Of a stretch of DNA of 64,000 nucleotides, positions 1 to 10,832 are shown piece after piece. Made by a program: the position numbers and the translations under genes. The notes beneath the pieces are model-generated. The model saw only the letters and a program-made list of their open reading frames with translations, had not been told where the DNA came from and searched no databases. This DNA is from Chrysogorgia sp. JL179-B06 (taxonomy: Eukaryota > Cnidaria > Anthozoa > Scleralcyonacea > Chrysogorgiidae): NCBI GenBank assembly GCA_035772405.1, contig JAYKKM010000120.1:635001-699000 (forward strand), in the 5' to 3' direction. How positions within the stretch are numbered: position 1 is the stretch's first letter; every line of letters starts with the position of its first letter.

Positions 1-78
1 GTTAGTGTGTTCTGGCTACGTGTTGTTACAACACGGCGCAACACGTCTAACATATCACAACACGTCAACAACACGCTC

Positions 79-141
79 ACGTGTATTTAGAACACGCCTA
101 TGTGTATTAAGAACACGCCTACGTGTACTTAGAACACGCTT
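79..141. repeat. 21-bp tandem repeat, three copies
   Basis: Three imperfect 21-bp copies of the form ACGTGTATTTAGAACACGCC sit back to back at 79-99, 100-120 and 121-141. Looser AACACG words continue on both sides. The short open frame across it is only the repeat read as codons. The rest of 1-1020 shows no gene, splice-framed exon or clear transposon end. Confidence 0.7.
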
Positions 142-1020
142 ACAACACGCTAAGTTTTCTAGTGTGAAAGGTATACTTTGTCACTGATTTTTGTTAAAAA
201 TACAACTTTTCCTGGAAAATATTTTATGTAGTACCAAAAGTGATTTAAACCTGATAAAACAGCTTCAATCCCTATAGGACTATAGGAACTAAGCTGACCT
301 CAAATGTTTTCGAATAACAGAGGGGAGTTATTCTTGACAAAAACCATGTTGTTGTGCTTATGAATTTGAAAGGAGAGCATATATAGCTTTTGAGAACGGA
401 CTAACGCGTGCTTTGAGAGAAATGTTTCGTCGAGAAGGCTGTTCCTGCATATACGAGGCTATTTCTATCGGTGGATGTGGAGACAAAACAACGGGCTCCA
501 ATTTTGAACAGTGCATGGATTCCAAGTTGATGTATTATATATAAAGATCGGTTGAAGACATTTAAGAAACTCGTCTATATACCTTCATAGGTATCGTGTT
601 GTAGGTTTTCATATGTGATAAAGATTCGTCCTGATTTACATAAACTTTATCTTTGATTTTCTCGTCTTAGACAACATTGATTTTCAAAATTACTACGCCA
701 ATGAACTTATCAAATGGGTCGCGTTTTTTATGCCGTTTATAATAAACTCGCAGCACATTTTTTATCAGATCTAAATAAGTCGGACTACGCACTGCTGCTT
801 GTTTATTAAACCGTACTTCATAATTTTTTTTAGGGTTTTCGGTTTTATTATATAAATATTATTAAGTTTGAAGTGTATAAATATTGCTTAATCAGAAAAA
901 TGATTCTGACATTGTGTATATTAACGAATCCAAACATTACCGATATATAGTGACTGCCGCATAGGCAGTATACATATATCAATCGAACCAATACATCATT
1001 GTAACCTTCACTCTCCATCT

Positions 1021-1109
1021 GAGTCTCAGTGGCTCAATGGTTATAGAGCGTCTCACTGCAGGCATTCAGAAGGTTACATGCAGGTTCGATTCCTAGCTGT
1101 ACGGGACTC
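1021..1109 (+). repeat. tRNA-derived (SINE-like) sequence
   Basis: The stretch looks like a decayed tRNA. It has an A-box-like TGGCTCAATGG near 1030, an exact B box GGTTCGATTCC near 1083-1093, a GCTC/GAGC D stem, and GAGTCTC at the start pairing with GGGACTC at the end. The anticodon and T stems do not fold cleanly. It is therefore more likely a tRNA-derived SINE head or tRNA pseudogene than a working tRNA. The following 1110-2000 has no recognisable gene. Confidence 0.5.
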
Positions 1110-2828
1110 AGAATCATTTTCCCGAGGATATGAGCTTGACGATTGTCCACGTATATATCGTCTGTGTATAAATATTGTTAAGTTAACTCACCAATTCGTA
1201 GACATACCCATGCCAATTAACTCCCACACAAACAGTTGTTTCGTTAGGGTTCCCGTCTTTGCACTTTGTGTAGTCAGGTCTTTTACTCCAACACTGTGTC
1301 GGCGCTTTGCTTTGGGTGGCAAGTTTAATATTGTTGTATCCCCAACATTCACCATAAAACTCGATGCAGAAGTATTTAAAACCGGCGGCTTTAGCTGCTT
1401 CAGCACAACTGCCAAAAAAAAAAAAGTTTTACAATTTTACTGTACATAGATATATCTTTATATTTATTATCAAGAGCTGAGTCTGAGAGTCTTCGTAAAC
1501 ATATTTGAAAGGATTGTGCGCTGCAGCAACTCAACTGGTTACCAGTGGAACAATTATTATTGTACAGGAATACAGTACTGACCTATTCATGTTTTAATGG
1601 TTGTGCACCCAGTTATTAATGTAATAAGTTCAGTAAACGCTCCGAGACACATATGACTACATAATCTTACACCCAAATCTTTTTCCCTTTAAATTTAGAT
1701 ATAAGACAAAATAAGGGTCACAGGATTATAGTATGTGAAAGTTTGACCCAGAAAATATTGTGCTCTACTCTTGTGTTGCCATGGTAACCAAGACAATTGC
1801 CCCCATAGTGATTAAGAACCCTTATTTTCAGACATGATATCCCATGAAGGAATGGTCAGGGAAATGTTTTTCATGGGTTATTTTATCAATAAATACATGG
1901 TTTATAGGAGCTAAACCTAAAAAAAGTGGAACATTTATGATTGTTTTTAAAATTTTTAAACATTTTCCACAAAAATAGGAATTTTTTAAAATTAAGCAAG
2001 CATGCGAGTATAGATATATATAGGAATATAATAATATATATAATAATATATATAATAATATATAGATATTATGGAGGAATAAGCTTTATAATACTTGTCA
2101 ATTTTATAGGTTTACCTCCTAGACACTGTTTGTATCTTTCAGCATTGAAAATTTCAGAACAATTGATCAAAACGTAATGAGATATGCTTTCTGAAATATT
2201 CGCTTTTTCTTGAATTTCGGGATTTGAGAAAATGACTTTAAAGTTACGTGTTTGAAGTAATCTAAATAGTTTTTGTAATTAAGTGAGCAAAAGTGTCTCT
2301 CCTGCAAGAACTATTAATGGTAAAAGATTACCATTAATTATTGGAACTATTATATATTTATTGGAACTATAATTATTGGAATTATCCAAACGTTCGTTGC
2401 TAAGGGTGTTGCTAAGTCAACAAAACCAGACTAGTCTTAGAATTTCCTCAATTTTCTACATTTCTATGTATCCAATCACAAAAATTAGTTTGACTATCTA
2501 TTCTTATATCATTAAGTATCTCAATAGTATGGACATTTAAAAAATTAGCCAAATTCTAATATTTTGGGTGTAAGACCACCTTAAACGTTCCATTGTTTAG
2601 AATTGACTCAGGTCAGAGAACCTTTTACAAAAAAGCACGGTTAAAATATGGAACAAATTGGATAATGAACTATAAAGCAGATCCCATCTCTTGGTAATTT
2701 TAAAAAGGTTCTTAGAGCATTTATGTTAGACAATTTTTATTCGAATTTATAAATATATTATTAGTTGATTACTCTAGCTTATTTTGATACTGTTTTAACT
2801 CACACATGTAAATATATATATATATATA
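1110..2828. other. Gene-free AT-rich stretch
   Basis: I see no supported gene here. An AT microsatellite made of ATAATATAT words lies at about 2017-2066. The open frames inside are short, low in complexity and have no splice context. Confidence 0.6.
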
Positions 2829-3542
2829 TCGTAAACTGCGGAATATAAGCCCTGGGCTTATACAATTTCGTAAGGGGTTTTGGGTGGGCTTATAAACGGG
2901 GGGCTTATATTCGGGCGTGGGGCTTATAAGCGGAATAAAAAACGTTTGGAAATGATCGAACTGCTATGATATGGGATTTTTTCATTCGCCGGTATATTTA
3001 ATTTTCCCATTTGCGTCACAAATAACTGTATGTCAACAGGTCAGATTCCTGCTGTCAACACAACTTGTATTGTCTCACTCACACTAAACATTGAAATAAA
3101 TAAAATAATCGAAAACCGGCATAGCCAGGCTGATATACTGAATAAACTGTTACACCTCCAAAGCCCAAAAGTCAGTAAGATTACATTACTAGTAAGAAAG
3201 ATGGGCAAATACTTGTTTCCATCTGTCAAACTGACATGGCGTCATTTTGTCCTTCGTTTTTTCCTTCTTTTTAAGGTTAGGGTTAGTGCTTTGTTAGGGT
3301 TAGGGTTAGGATTAGAATTCGTTTTTTGGTGAGATTAGTTGATAAAATGACGTCACGTCAGTTTGGTGGTTGGAAACAAGTGCTGACCAGAGAGATGGGG
3401 TAGGGGTGGATAAACATTGATTTTTAGAGGGGGGCTTATATTCGAGGGGCTTATAACCGGAATATAATTTCTGTTTGTGGATAGATGGGCTTATAAATGG
3501 GGCGGCTTATAAACGGAGGGGCTTATATTCCGCAGTTTACGG
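2829..3542. mobile_element. Non-autonomous DNA transposon (MITE) with TA duplication
   Basis: The two ends are inverted repeats beginning CGTAAACTGCGGAATATAAG, flanked on both sides by TA (2827-2828 and 3543-3544). The interior near both ends repeats GGGGCTTATA and CTTATAAACGG words many times. There is no transposase. The TA duplication and size fit a Tc1/mariner-type MITE, but the superfamily is inferred. A short run of TTAGGG-like units lies inside. Confidence 0.75.
3276..3318 (+). repeat. Short telomere-like TTAGGG run inside the MITE
   Basis: About six units of GGTTAG or GTTAGG occur here, some imperfect. They match the animal telomere repeat but sit within a transposon and are too few to be a telomere. 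Confidence 0.5.
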
Positions 3543-3828
3543 TATATACGTAATTAATCTTCTTTTTAGTATATTCACCAATTTTTGTAATTGAGTGTTG
3601 AAAAGCCCTTAATGGTAACACACAATAAGATAGATGGATTTTTTTTTATTATGCTCTCAAACGACTGAGATATCGAAACACAAGCGCAAGATATATTGTT
3701 GTATAGCCCTATTTACTTTTACCAATTATAAATGAAATGTTCAGAATTTGTGCTCGGAGACTGCTTCATTTTTGAACTCAAGGTTGCCGATCACAACCCT
3801 AACATATCAACAATAGGCGCGCGGTTAG

Positions 3829-5421
3829 GCCTGGTTTCCATATAGTTGTAATTCAGACGCCGATTTCTCCCTGGTACTCAGGACGCCGCCGCGGTTTAGT
3901 AATCGCCGATTTATGTTGAAACTGCCACTCGACGCCAAGAATTTAATTTCTTGTTTTTGTCGCGAAATTCATCCGACGATCTTTGGTAGATATAGGTAAT
4001 ATTTGGCATTTCACTCGATTGAACTACATGTTCTCAGGATTTATGGTGAAGGAAAATTTCGAGTGTAGGAATATATACATTTTAAGACCAAACCGGGACC
4101 AGTTGCGAAAATTGCAACTTAGCGGCCTTCCGGTAGGAATTGAACCCGCGACCCTGCGATTGCTAGTGCAGTGCTCTGACCACTGAGCTACGGAAGCCGT
4201 TGCCGAGAGCTTAGTCACGAGTTCTGTATATATAGTGGTGGTAATGCCGGGATAAGATTCTGGGTATATTATAGGTAATATTTGGCATTTCACTCGATTG
4301 AACTACATGTTCTCAGGATTTATGGTGAAGGAAACTTTCGAGTGTAGGAATATATACAGCTGGGTATACTCACGAACAACATCGATGAACCGCTCGTCAG
4401 CTATTAAACTATCCATTTCACTTATTCTTAGATATATCTTAATACGAAGTGACTTGCAAACACGTGAAGTGATTGGAAAGTGAAAGACTGAAGACTTGGC
4501 AATGTGGATGCCTGGCAACGCAACGCTTGATGCTGATTGGTTATTTACCATCATGTGACACTTTTCTATCGCCGACAGTCGGCCAGTGGCGTAGCTAGAC
4601 CAGGGCCTAGAGGGACCAGGTCCTGGTAAACGTCGTGAAGGCCCTAGTAAAAAGTATTTTGGCAAGTATATACATACATAGCCAAAGCATGATATTTTTA
4701 TTGACAATCTTGCAAGTGCATAATGCCATGGTATTTCCAGTTTGTTTTTATTTATTTGTAATTTATCGGAAAACGGAACACCATGCCAATCCTGTCTTCC
4801 CATACCACTGAATCCTGAGCCTGGACTAATGGACCATCCTTCCTGACTAAAACTATCATTACATATATTAAACAATAACCATCTAGCGTTCTTTGTCTAA
4901 TGTTCTATATATAACTCTGACTCCCTTGTTTCCTGCTTTTTGGCAATAATTAAAGAAACAAATTTGTCCAACCGAAATCAAATATTCTACTTTCTCAAAA
5001 TGCTGGAAATACCATTACCATGGAAATACCATACCATATCGGGGCGTAATGGTATGCCCTGCCCCCCCTAGCTGGTCTCAGGCTTCACTCTTGCACGGCG
5101 CGATCAAAGCTTTGGAGTAGTGCCTGGGGAGTGCCCTTGTAATTGAGTACGGCTGCAGGCTACGCCACTGCAGTCGGCGACTGTCAGCGACTGATGTTCC
5201 CATTAACTGTTATCGCATCGGCAACTGTTGTAATTGTTGTAGAAGTTGAACCAACTTCTAGAAGTTGATTCAACTTCTACAACAGTCGCCGATCGATCTC
5301 CGATTGAATTACAACAATTACAACACGCGTTTCCATATACAGTTGTAATTGTTATAAGACTTGATCGGTGATAGTCGCCGACTGAATTACAACAATTACT
5401 ACAATATGGAAACCAGGCTTT
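3829..5421. mobile_element. Large MITE-like element with nested insertion
   Basis: The left end GGCCTGGTTTCCATATAG (about 3829) is repeated inverted at the right end (about 5403-5421). Both are followed inwards by TTGTAATTCAG and CGCCGA words. Near 5210-5350 are further inverted copies of AACTTCTACAACAG. A tRNA-like repeat pair (3991-4358) lies inside, so the element is nested. No transposase ORF is visible. Exact ends and target duplication are uncertain. Confidence 0.55.
3991..4358 (-). repeat. tRNA-like SINE flanked by 89-bp direct repeats
   Basis: An 89-bp sequence at 3991-4079 recurs at 4270-4358 with one mismatch. Between them, on the minus strand at about 4117-4193, is a tRNA-like unit with the A box TAGCTCAGTGG, the B box GGGTTCAATTCC and acceptor arms that nearly pair (CTTCCG with CGGAAG). 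The anticodon position would read AGC. The arrangement suggests one SINE copy plus the truncated start of a second copy. Confidence 0.55.
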
Positions 5422-5805
5422 AAAACAAACATATGTGAGCAGTGTGCCAACTATGGTTATGTCTCGATTTAATACACATGATAAAACTTTTACGTCACAA
5501 AACGTCACAAATCGAGATTTCGTTGACTATACATAGGTCCGCAAATATATCTGGGTACGAGTGTTAAGATTAGTGCGCTATACTTACTCGCAGTTAACGT
5601 TTTCGATAAAGTTATCCCAGCCATTGCCCCAGTCAATGTTGTCTCGCTGACTAAATAGCAACCTCTCACGTTGGGCAATCGGAGGGGTTTTGAAGCATCC
5701 TCTTTTCTTTATATTAATTGCGCACCCTGAAATAAAGTGAAAGATATGCATGCAGATTAGTTCAACAAATAACTGTGTTTCTTATTCCCCGAAGGATTCT
5801 ATTCT

Positions 5806-6039
5806 CTACTCTCTCTACTTACTCTCTCTACTCTCTCTACTCTCTCTCTACTCTCTCTCTACTCTCTCTCTACTCTCTCTCTACTCTCTCTCTACTCTCT
5901 CTCTACTCTCTCTCTACTCTCTCTACTCTCTCTCTACTCTCTCTCTACTCTCTCTCTACTCTCTTTCTACTCTCTCTCTACTCTCTCTCTCTACTCTCTC
6001 TCTCTACTCTCTCTCTCTCTACTCTCTCTACTCTCTCTC
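5806..6039. repeat. (TACTCTCTC/TACTCTCTCTC)n array, left part
   Basis: A pyrimidine microsatellite of 9- and 11-bp units. The same array continues at 23,901 on the other side of the Polinton, so the element interrupted one original array. The Leu/Ser/Tyr open frames across it are repeat artefacts. Before it, 5422-5805 has no recognisable gene. Confidence 0.9.
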
Positions 6040-6554
6040 AGTAGTATAGAGAGTGGGGGTACGAGCTCAATTTTTACATATTCAATGTTGAACGCGAATA
6101 TAATCACCAAAACATTACCAAATTTTCACCAAATCCCGAACCCCCAAAAGTTCGATGTCATTTCGGTAATTCTAAATTTACAACATACATCAAATAAGAC
6201 CATAAACTCGATTTATATGCTAATAATGTGACATTTCAATATTTTTGCATGTTTTTTAAAAAATAGAATGTGTCGTTTCACATTTTTCACATATTTAAAA
6301 AAGAGAGTGTCGTTTCAACATTTTCACATATTTAAAAAAATAGATAGTGTTGTTTCAACGTTTTCACATTTTTTTTTCAACAAACTACTGCTGTCTCAAC
6401 TCACGCGCGAAAAAAACCCACTAGATTTTCAAGTCTAGTGGTGATGTTTATCCAAGTGGATAGCAAAATGGTGCTCTTTTGATTGGCTAACAACATTGAC
6501 TAACAAATAGCCAACTACTCTACGAATTAGTCTGTTTGTTCACTACTCTCAGTG
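6040..6554. repeat. Polinton left terminal inverted repeat
   Basis: It matches the reverse complement of 23387-23900 almost perfectly; one mismatch lies near 6455 and another in the A-run by the hairpin. The inner limit falls inside the coding end of the polymerase, so the last codons of that gene are part of the repeat. It contains AT-rich blocks with repeated TTTCAACATTTTCACAT words. Confidence 0.95.
6418..6441 (-). terminator. Hairpin with T-run after the polymerase gene
   Basis: On the minus strand the sequence forms an 8-bp perfect stem (CCACTAGA/TCTAGTGG) with an 8-base loop, followed by G and seven T (6416-6410). It lies about 85 bp past the polymerase stop codon. A hairpin plus T-run at transcript ends suggests a virus-type 3' end signal. 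Function is inferred. Confidence 0.5.
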
Positions 6555-9100
6555 GTATCTCTCACTACGATGTTTTTGTGGCCATACGCGTAGGAGTCAA
6601 TACCATTCTCTAGAAGGTATCGTTTGTCGTCAAAGCAGGACAGCGATACTTTATTAATTTCGTAGCTACCAATCTGATGTTTGACACTTCTAATGGTCTT
6701 CATTGTGTGTCGCAACTGTTTCTGCTCGAGTAACACACTTTTGTAATCTTCGTGTCTGATTACCTTTTTAATTATATTCTTTCTAATACCTTTAGCAGTT
6801 TTCCCACCACCTCCATCCTCTTTCAAATAACTGTACATCTTACTGCGCAACCCAACGAACTCAATTATTGGCGTTCCAGCGCACTCGTCTTTCATCTTCC
6901 CAATAACTTTCTTGTTTTCTTTAAAAGCGAATGGGCTGTCATCGGGATAATCGCTGTTGTCGAACTTTTCGCACTCCATCATAAAGTCAGAGTAGACGTC
7001 ATCAGTTTTAATTGTGTACAACAGACTGTCAGTGTCAGTGAAATGCAATCTGCAGGTGCCGCTAGAGTACTTTTTCATGATATAGTTGTAGTGAAAATCA
7101 TACATCAGCGTTTTGCTCAAGTCTAGTATGCACATACCCACATATGCAGGTCTATTTAGTGTCAACGTTTCTTTAACCTTATGGACAGCGACTAAATTCT
7201 CGCTAAATATTTTGCAAGACACAAACGTCGGCTTCGAAACAAGCTTTTCTAGTTTCTTCGCAGTGGTCACTAATCTCACGTCCACACGCTTCCTCAAATT
7301 TTCCATCGTTTTTCCGAACACACTGTTGTTCATCAACTTGAAGAAGTCTTTCTCAAAAGCGTTCTTAGCCGCAGTTCTTTTGACTGTGTTAAAGTCGATG
7401 TACTTGCCCAACCACTTGGATTGGTCAAACTGTAGGACCCTATGAATCTTATTGATTTTTAATCCAAGATCCACATACAACTGTAGATTTCCGTAGTGAC
7501 ACACATACTTTTTTTTATCCTTCAAATTAGTCACCAACTTCTTCACACCGCCAACACTCACATTAAACTTATTTTTGATTTTCGTGCAGTACTCTGACAA
7601 CATGTCGACAGTTATCTCCATCTTCTCGGGAGCCACCGGGTAATCGTTGTGTAGGTCATGTAAATGAGCTGGATACTCCAAGTCGACTTCAAGCAGTAAG
7701 CCCTTTTTACTATCGTTGTGATAGTCGCATAGATTAACTTTTTCTATTTCTATCTCAGTCAACCACTTGAAGCCACCCGTAGGTAGACTTCGACTCATCG
7801 CCCATCCATACAAATTGTTGGCGTCAAGGTACATCAAATACTTCGACTCTTGCTCTTTGTCATACCCTTCCATGTATTTATTATTCGCCACGCCGTGTCT
7901 GTTGCATATGTAGCTCACACCACCACGCATACCTAGTTCTACGAACTGGAACATGTCAATGTCAGACAATAATTCGAGCTCCACTCCAGTCATCTTTAAC
8001 ATAGCATCCCAAGCCAATCCAGGCGACGTGAAATAGTGACACGGGTCTAATTTGTACTCGCGATGACATGTCTTTCTAAAGTTCTCAAAAACGTCAGCGA
8101 GCAAGAGCACATCACTTTTCAAATACAGGTCGTGATACCCACCCATACTCTCAACGTCGAAGTAGTCCCACACGTCGATGGCACGCTCGTACATTTCTTC
8201 CGTGATGTGCTCATCATTCAGAATGCTGTAGAAATCTTTTTTGGAGGGTAGCTCGCGCTCATCGAATTTATTAAAGGAGTCCATATAATCATAGGGATAG
8301 ACCCCCTTTCTTGTCATAAGTGTCAACCCCTCGTCGTGAAACACTTCTGACGTGTATTTGAAAGCGTCCCTTGGTAGGTTCCTTACCAAGTTGTCTAGAC
8401 CACTACCCATGAACTGAAAGCTGTCCAAAAATACCAAGTTTTTTCCAAGCATGAACGCCATGTACTTCTCCATGTTGTTCGGTATCACATTTATGTCTTG
8501 ACCAAACTTACCAATCTCCTGCATAATGAAATGACTATCGTAGCCACGTAAGTTGTGAAAGATCACAGGAATTTTATCAGTCAACTTAAAGTTCACATTA
8601 CAGTCACGATGTGCAGACCCTCTGTACTTACCTGACACATGACAGTGGTCTCTCACTCTAACGTCAGCGCTGGTGTACTCAACGCTACAAATATGACAAC
8701 TCTTAGCCTCGTCGAAATTCTTCTTATCGACATCAGTCAGCGTCATTTCTTTGTTAAAGTGACTCTCAGATGTTTCTTTACAATATTCAACAATTTCTAA
8801 CATCTCCCCGATGAACTTGTTGACTGCATTTTCACCACGATACACTTTCACTGGCTTACTATACTCATTGTCATAGCAACAAACTAGTTTATACCCATAA
8901 CCGCAGTCAACGTGTCTCTGGTAAGCATTTGTGTAGCTACACTCGCTTGACAGCTTTACTGTGTGCACCTTCTGTGTGATAGCCTCAAAGTCTGCATACA
9001 CCACAAATGGTACGTTTAGCTGCCTACTAAAATTCTCGTATTTCACTTTCGTACCTTTTTGTGGCATTTTATAGCTTGCTTCCCATTGATGACCAAACAT
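6527..9100 (-). CDS. Protein-primed DNA polymerase B, exonuclease and polymerase part
   Basis: This is the Polinton family-B polymerase, which replicates the element from a protein primer. Visible landmarks in this frame are: Exo I YADFEA near residue 35; an endonuclease-VII-like zinc site (CHIC ... DHCH ... HRDC) at about 135-167; Exo II HNLRGYDSHF at about 182; Exo III YLKSDVLLLAD at about 326; polymerase motif A DANNLYGW at about 426; motif B around KLMNNSVFGKT at about 590; and motif C FTDTDSLLY at about 688. The N-terminal part of the same protein lies in the preceding frame (9043-10230), overlapping by 58 nt, so one base is missing or a -1 shift is used near 9065. The ATG at 9100 is probably not a real start. 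The last codons lie in the inverted repeat. Confidence 0.95.
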   Translation of the reverse strand: MFGHQWEASYKMPQKGTKVKYENFSRQLNVPFVVYADFEAITQKVHTVKLSSECSYTNAYQRHVDCGYGYKLVCCYDNEYSKPVKVYRGENAVNKFIGEMLEIVEYCKETSESHFNKEMTLTDVDKKNFDEAKSCHICSVEYTSADVRVRDHCHVSGKYRGSAHRDCNVNFKLTDKIPVIFHNLRGYDSHFIMQEIGKFGQDINVIPNNMEKYMAFMLGKNLVFLDSFQFMGSGLDNLVRNLPRDAFKYTSEVFHDEGLTLMTRKGVYPYDYMDSFNKFDERELPSKKDFYSILNDEHITEEMYERAIDVWDYFDVESMGGYHDLYLKSDVLLLADVFENFRKTCHREYKLDPCHYFTSPGLAWDAMLKMTGVELELLSDIDMFQFVELGMRGGVSYICNRHGVANNKYMEGYDKEQESKYLMYLDANNLYGWAMSRSLPTGGFKWLTEIEIEKVNLCDYHNDSKKGLLLEVDLEYPAHLHDLHNDYPVAPEKMEITVDMLSEYCTKIKNKFNVSVGGVKKLVTNLKDKKKYVCHYGNLQLYVDLGLKINKIHRVLQFDQSKWLGKYIDFNTVKRTAAKNAFEKDFFKLMNNSVFGKTMENLRKRVDVRLVTTAKKLEKLVSKPTFVSCKIFSENLVAVHKVKETLTLNRPAYVGMCILDLSKTLMYDFHYNYIMKKYSSGTCRLHFTDTDSLLYTIKTDDVYSDFMMECEKFDNSDYPDDSPFAFKENKKVIGKMKDECAGTPIIEFVGLRSKMYSYLKEDGGGGKTAKGIRKNIIKKVIRHEDYKSVLLEQKQLRHTMKTIRSVKHQIGSYEINKVSLSCFDDKRYLLENGIDSYAYGHKNIVVRDTTESSEQTD

Positions 9101-10230
9101 ACTTCAACATGACTTTCAAGCACGTCCGCTCGACTAAAACACTGCAGGCAATGTCTACAAAAATGTTTTCTAGCCTTATGCTCTGTCTGACGGTACATAA
9201 ACTTGTTGAAATCGCGAATGTACACGTAGTGCTTGTTACCCACATCATTAGTTATCAACAGTAGGTCCATGTGGTCAGGGTACGCTTCCTTAGAAACATA
9301 CACAGGGAATGGTTGCTTATTTTCATACCCGAAAACGTTGATGCTAATTTCGTTAGCCTTTTCGATCTTGTTGTAATCTTTGAGTGTGACTGGGAAGTTA
9401 ATTCCATCATAATTCAACTCACTGACATGCCTAGCATACTTTGATGTTCTATCAGAGTTTTTTCCAACAGGGAACTTATGCGCTAGGTGACACCATCTAA
9501 AACACTTGTTGTCATCATCATTATTCACGTTTACCAAACCCTTCTTACTATTGCGCAACTCCTTTGGTAACGTAATGTAGCTACTCCCATTCAAAGGTCT
9601 ATAAATAGCGATATTAACGTAGTGTGCATCTATTTTGTCGATAGTCCACCCAGACCCCTCAGATAACCACCCGGCTATCCGCGTCAAGATCTGTTCCGAC
9701 CCACGGTTGGCAACACCTTCAATGTCGTGGTCATTAATGACGACAAACGTTTCGCTGTTAAAGTAAGCAGTTTTGTACGTGGTCTTATCGAGTTCTAAAG
9801 CCTTCTCAAAAGTGACCTTAACTGTCTCTACCACTTTCATTCCGTTGGTCTCACCTAGTTCACGTCTCAAAAGATTAATGACAGCGCTTCTACTGCCGTT
9901 TACCTGATTGATGTCTCTATCGTTAACCACCTCGACTCCATAGGACCTGGTGAACCCTCTCAGCGCTTGACTCAACAGCCGTGGGCTATGGTCTTCAACT
10001 GCGGGTCGCGCTTCCTGATCTCTAACAAGACGGTTGTGTGTCCGACTGCCAACGTTAACTCGCCTGTTTGTCAGCGGATTAATAGTGCTGACATTTGTCG
10101 TGTCACTAAAAACACCATCTCTAACAAGTTGATTGTAGACTCGCCCGTGGACGTTGATTGCTCTACCTGTTAGTGGATTTACAACGGCTGCACCATTTCT
10201 AACAAGTGAGTTTTCTGTGACGTCATCCAT
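9043..10230 (-). CDS. DNA polymerase B, N-terminal part (frame-split)
   Basis: The first 395 codons of the polymerase gene. Two tandem copies of an NPLTGRAINVHGRVYNQLV-type motif start it (residues about 8-70). They resemble the 2-cysteine adaptor motif of large DNA viruses, but the flanking cysteines are absent. Then comes the region typical of Polinton polymerase N-termini (about 95-340) and a C2HC-like zinc finger, CRHCLQCF ... H ... C, at about 357-379. Homologues normally continue without a break into the exonuclease domain; here the frame ends about 15 residues past the finger. ATG at 10230 follows GTAGTATATAGAAGCC, a TATA-like start context. The break could be a real mutation, a sequencing error in an A-run or programmed frameshifting. 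Confidence 0.9.
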   Translation of the reverse strand: MDDVTENSLVRNGAAVVNPLTGRAINVHGRVYNQLVRDGVFSDTTNVSTINPLTNRRVNVGSRTHNRLVRDQEARPAVEDHSPRLLSQALRGFTRSYGVEVVNDRDINQVNGSRSAVINLLRRELGETNGMKVVETVKVTFEKALELDKTTYKTAYFNSETFVVINDHDIEGVANRGSEQILTRIAGWLSEGSGWTIDKIDAHYVNIAIYRPLNGSSYITLPKELRNSKKGLVNVNNDDDNKCFRWCHLAHKFPVGKNSDRTSKYARHVSELNYDGINFPVTLKDYNKIEKANEISINVFGYENKQPFPVYVSKEAYPDHMDLLLITNDVGNKHYVYIRDFNKFMYRQTEHKARKHFCRHCLQCFSRADVLESHVEVCLVINGKQAIKCHKKVRK

Positions 10231-10242
10231 GGCTTCTATATA

Positions 10243-10806
10243 CTACACTTGTTTTTTTTTCCTAAGCCACTCGTTGTAATAGCGATCACCACTCTCACAC
10301 CATCCCAACTTTGGATACACCACCCCAAACAGATTGTCGTCAAACAAGTCTTTCACCTTCCCGTCTTTGAGGTCTGACACCTTCTTGAGTGTCTCGACTC
10401 GTCTTCTGTGGCACAACCTAATAATGTAGTACCCGTATCTGCTGACATTTCTACCCTTTACCAAATTGCGTGAGTACAATGCGTTGACAACTTTCAAGAA
10501 GTCCTCTTTTATCAACTCAAGGTGCTCACCCTTCACAACGTTCCGTAGTCTCCTCCCCATCCACCAAGACCGCTTGTGAACGCTTTTTGGTCGCGTGAGT
10601 CTCATGTCGCTGTAACTCTGAGTGTATCCCCATTCGATGTCGCCACACTTTGGACATGTGTACCCACCACATTCAGTCACATTTTTCACAATGTCACAAT
10701 CCGAGCAGTAGTAGAGCCTGGAGGTGTCTCCACACTCAATTTGCGTCTCACTCGCGATTTCGTCAATTGTGTAGCCGTAACTCATCTGCCTCATAAGTTT
10801 GTCCAT
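10243..10806 (-). CDS. Zn-ribbon protein, possible VLTF3-like late transcription factor
   Basis: This 187-residue protein (ATG at 10806) carries a Zn ribbon, CSDCDIV ... CPKCGD, in its first third. A helical C-terminal half includes SRYGYYIIRLC and a closing YPKLGW. The order Zn ribbon, helical bundle, RYxYxxxRL-type segment and terminal LGW resembles the VLTF3 late transcription factors of large DNA viruses and some Polinton relatives. That match is from memory of the family's shape and needs a profile search. A frame extends upstream to 10851, but only with a GTG start overlapping the next gene. The ATG has GGAGTAGTATAAGAGTG just before it, matching the early-type promoter motif seen elsewhere in the element. 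Confidence 0.6.
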   Translation of the reverse strand: MDKLMRQMSYGYTIDEIASETQIECGDTSRLYYCSDCDIVKNVTECGGYTCPKCGDIEWGYTQSYSDMRLTRPKSVHKRSWWMGRRLRNVVKGEHLELIKEDFLKVVNALYSRNLVKGRNVSRYGYYIIRLCHRRRVETLKKVSDLKDGKVKDLFDDNLFGVVYPKLGWCESGDRYYNEWLRKKKQV

Positions 10807-10832
10807 CACTCTTATACTACTCCAACATTTTT

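Noticed and set aside
1078..1449. 123-codon frame
   Set aside because: It starts in the tRNA-like repeat, has no domain, and is countered by an equal frame on the other strand.
3276..3318. Possible telomere or internal telomeric site
   Set aside because: Only a few units, inside a MITE with TA duplication.
6752..8251. Plus-strand frames within the polymerase
   Set aside because: Shadow frames opposite a conserved coding region, with no motif.
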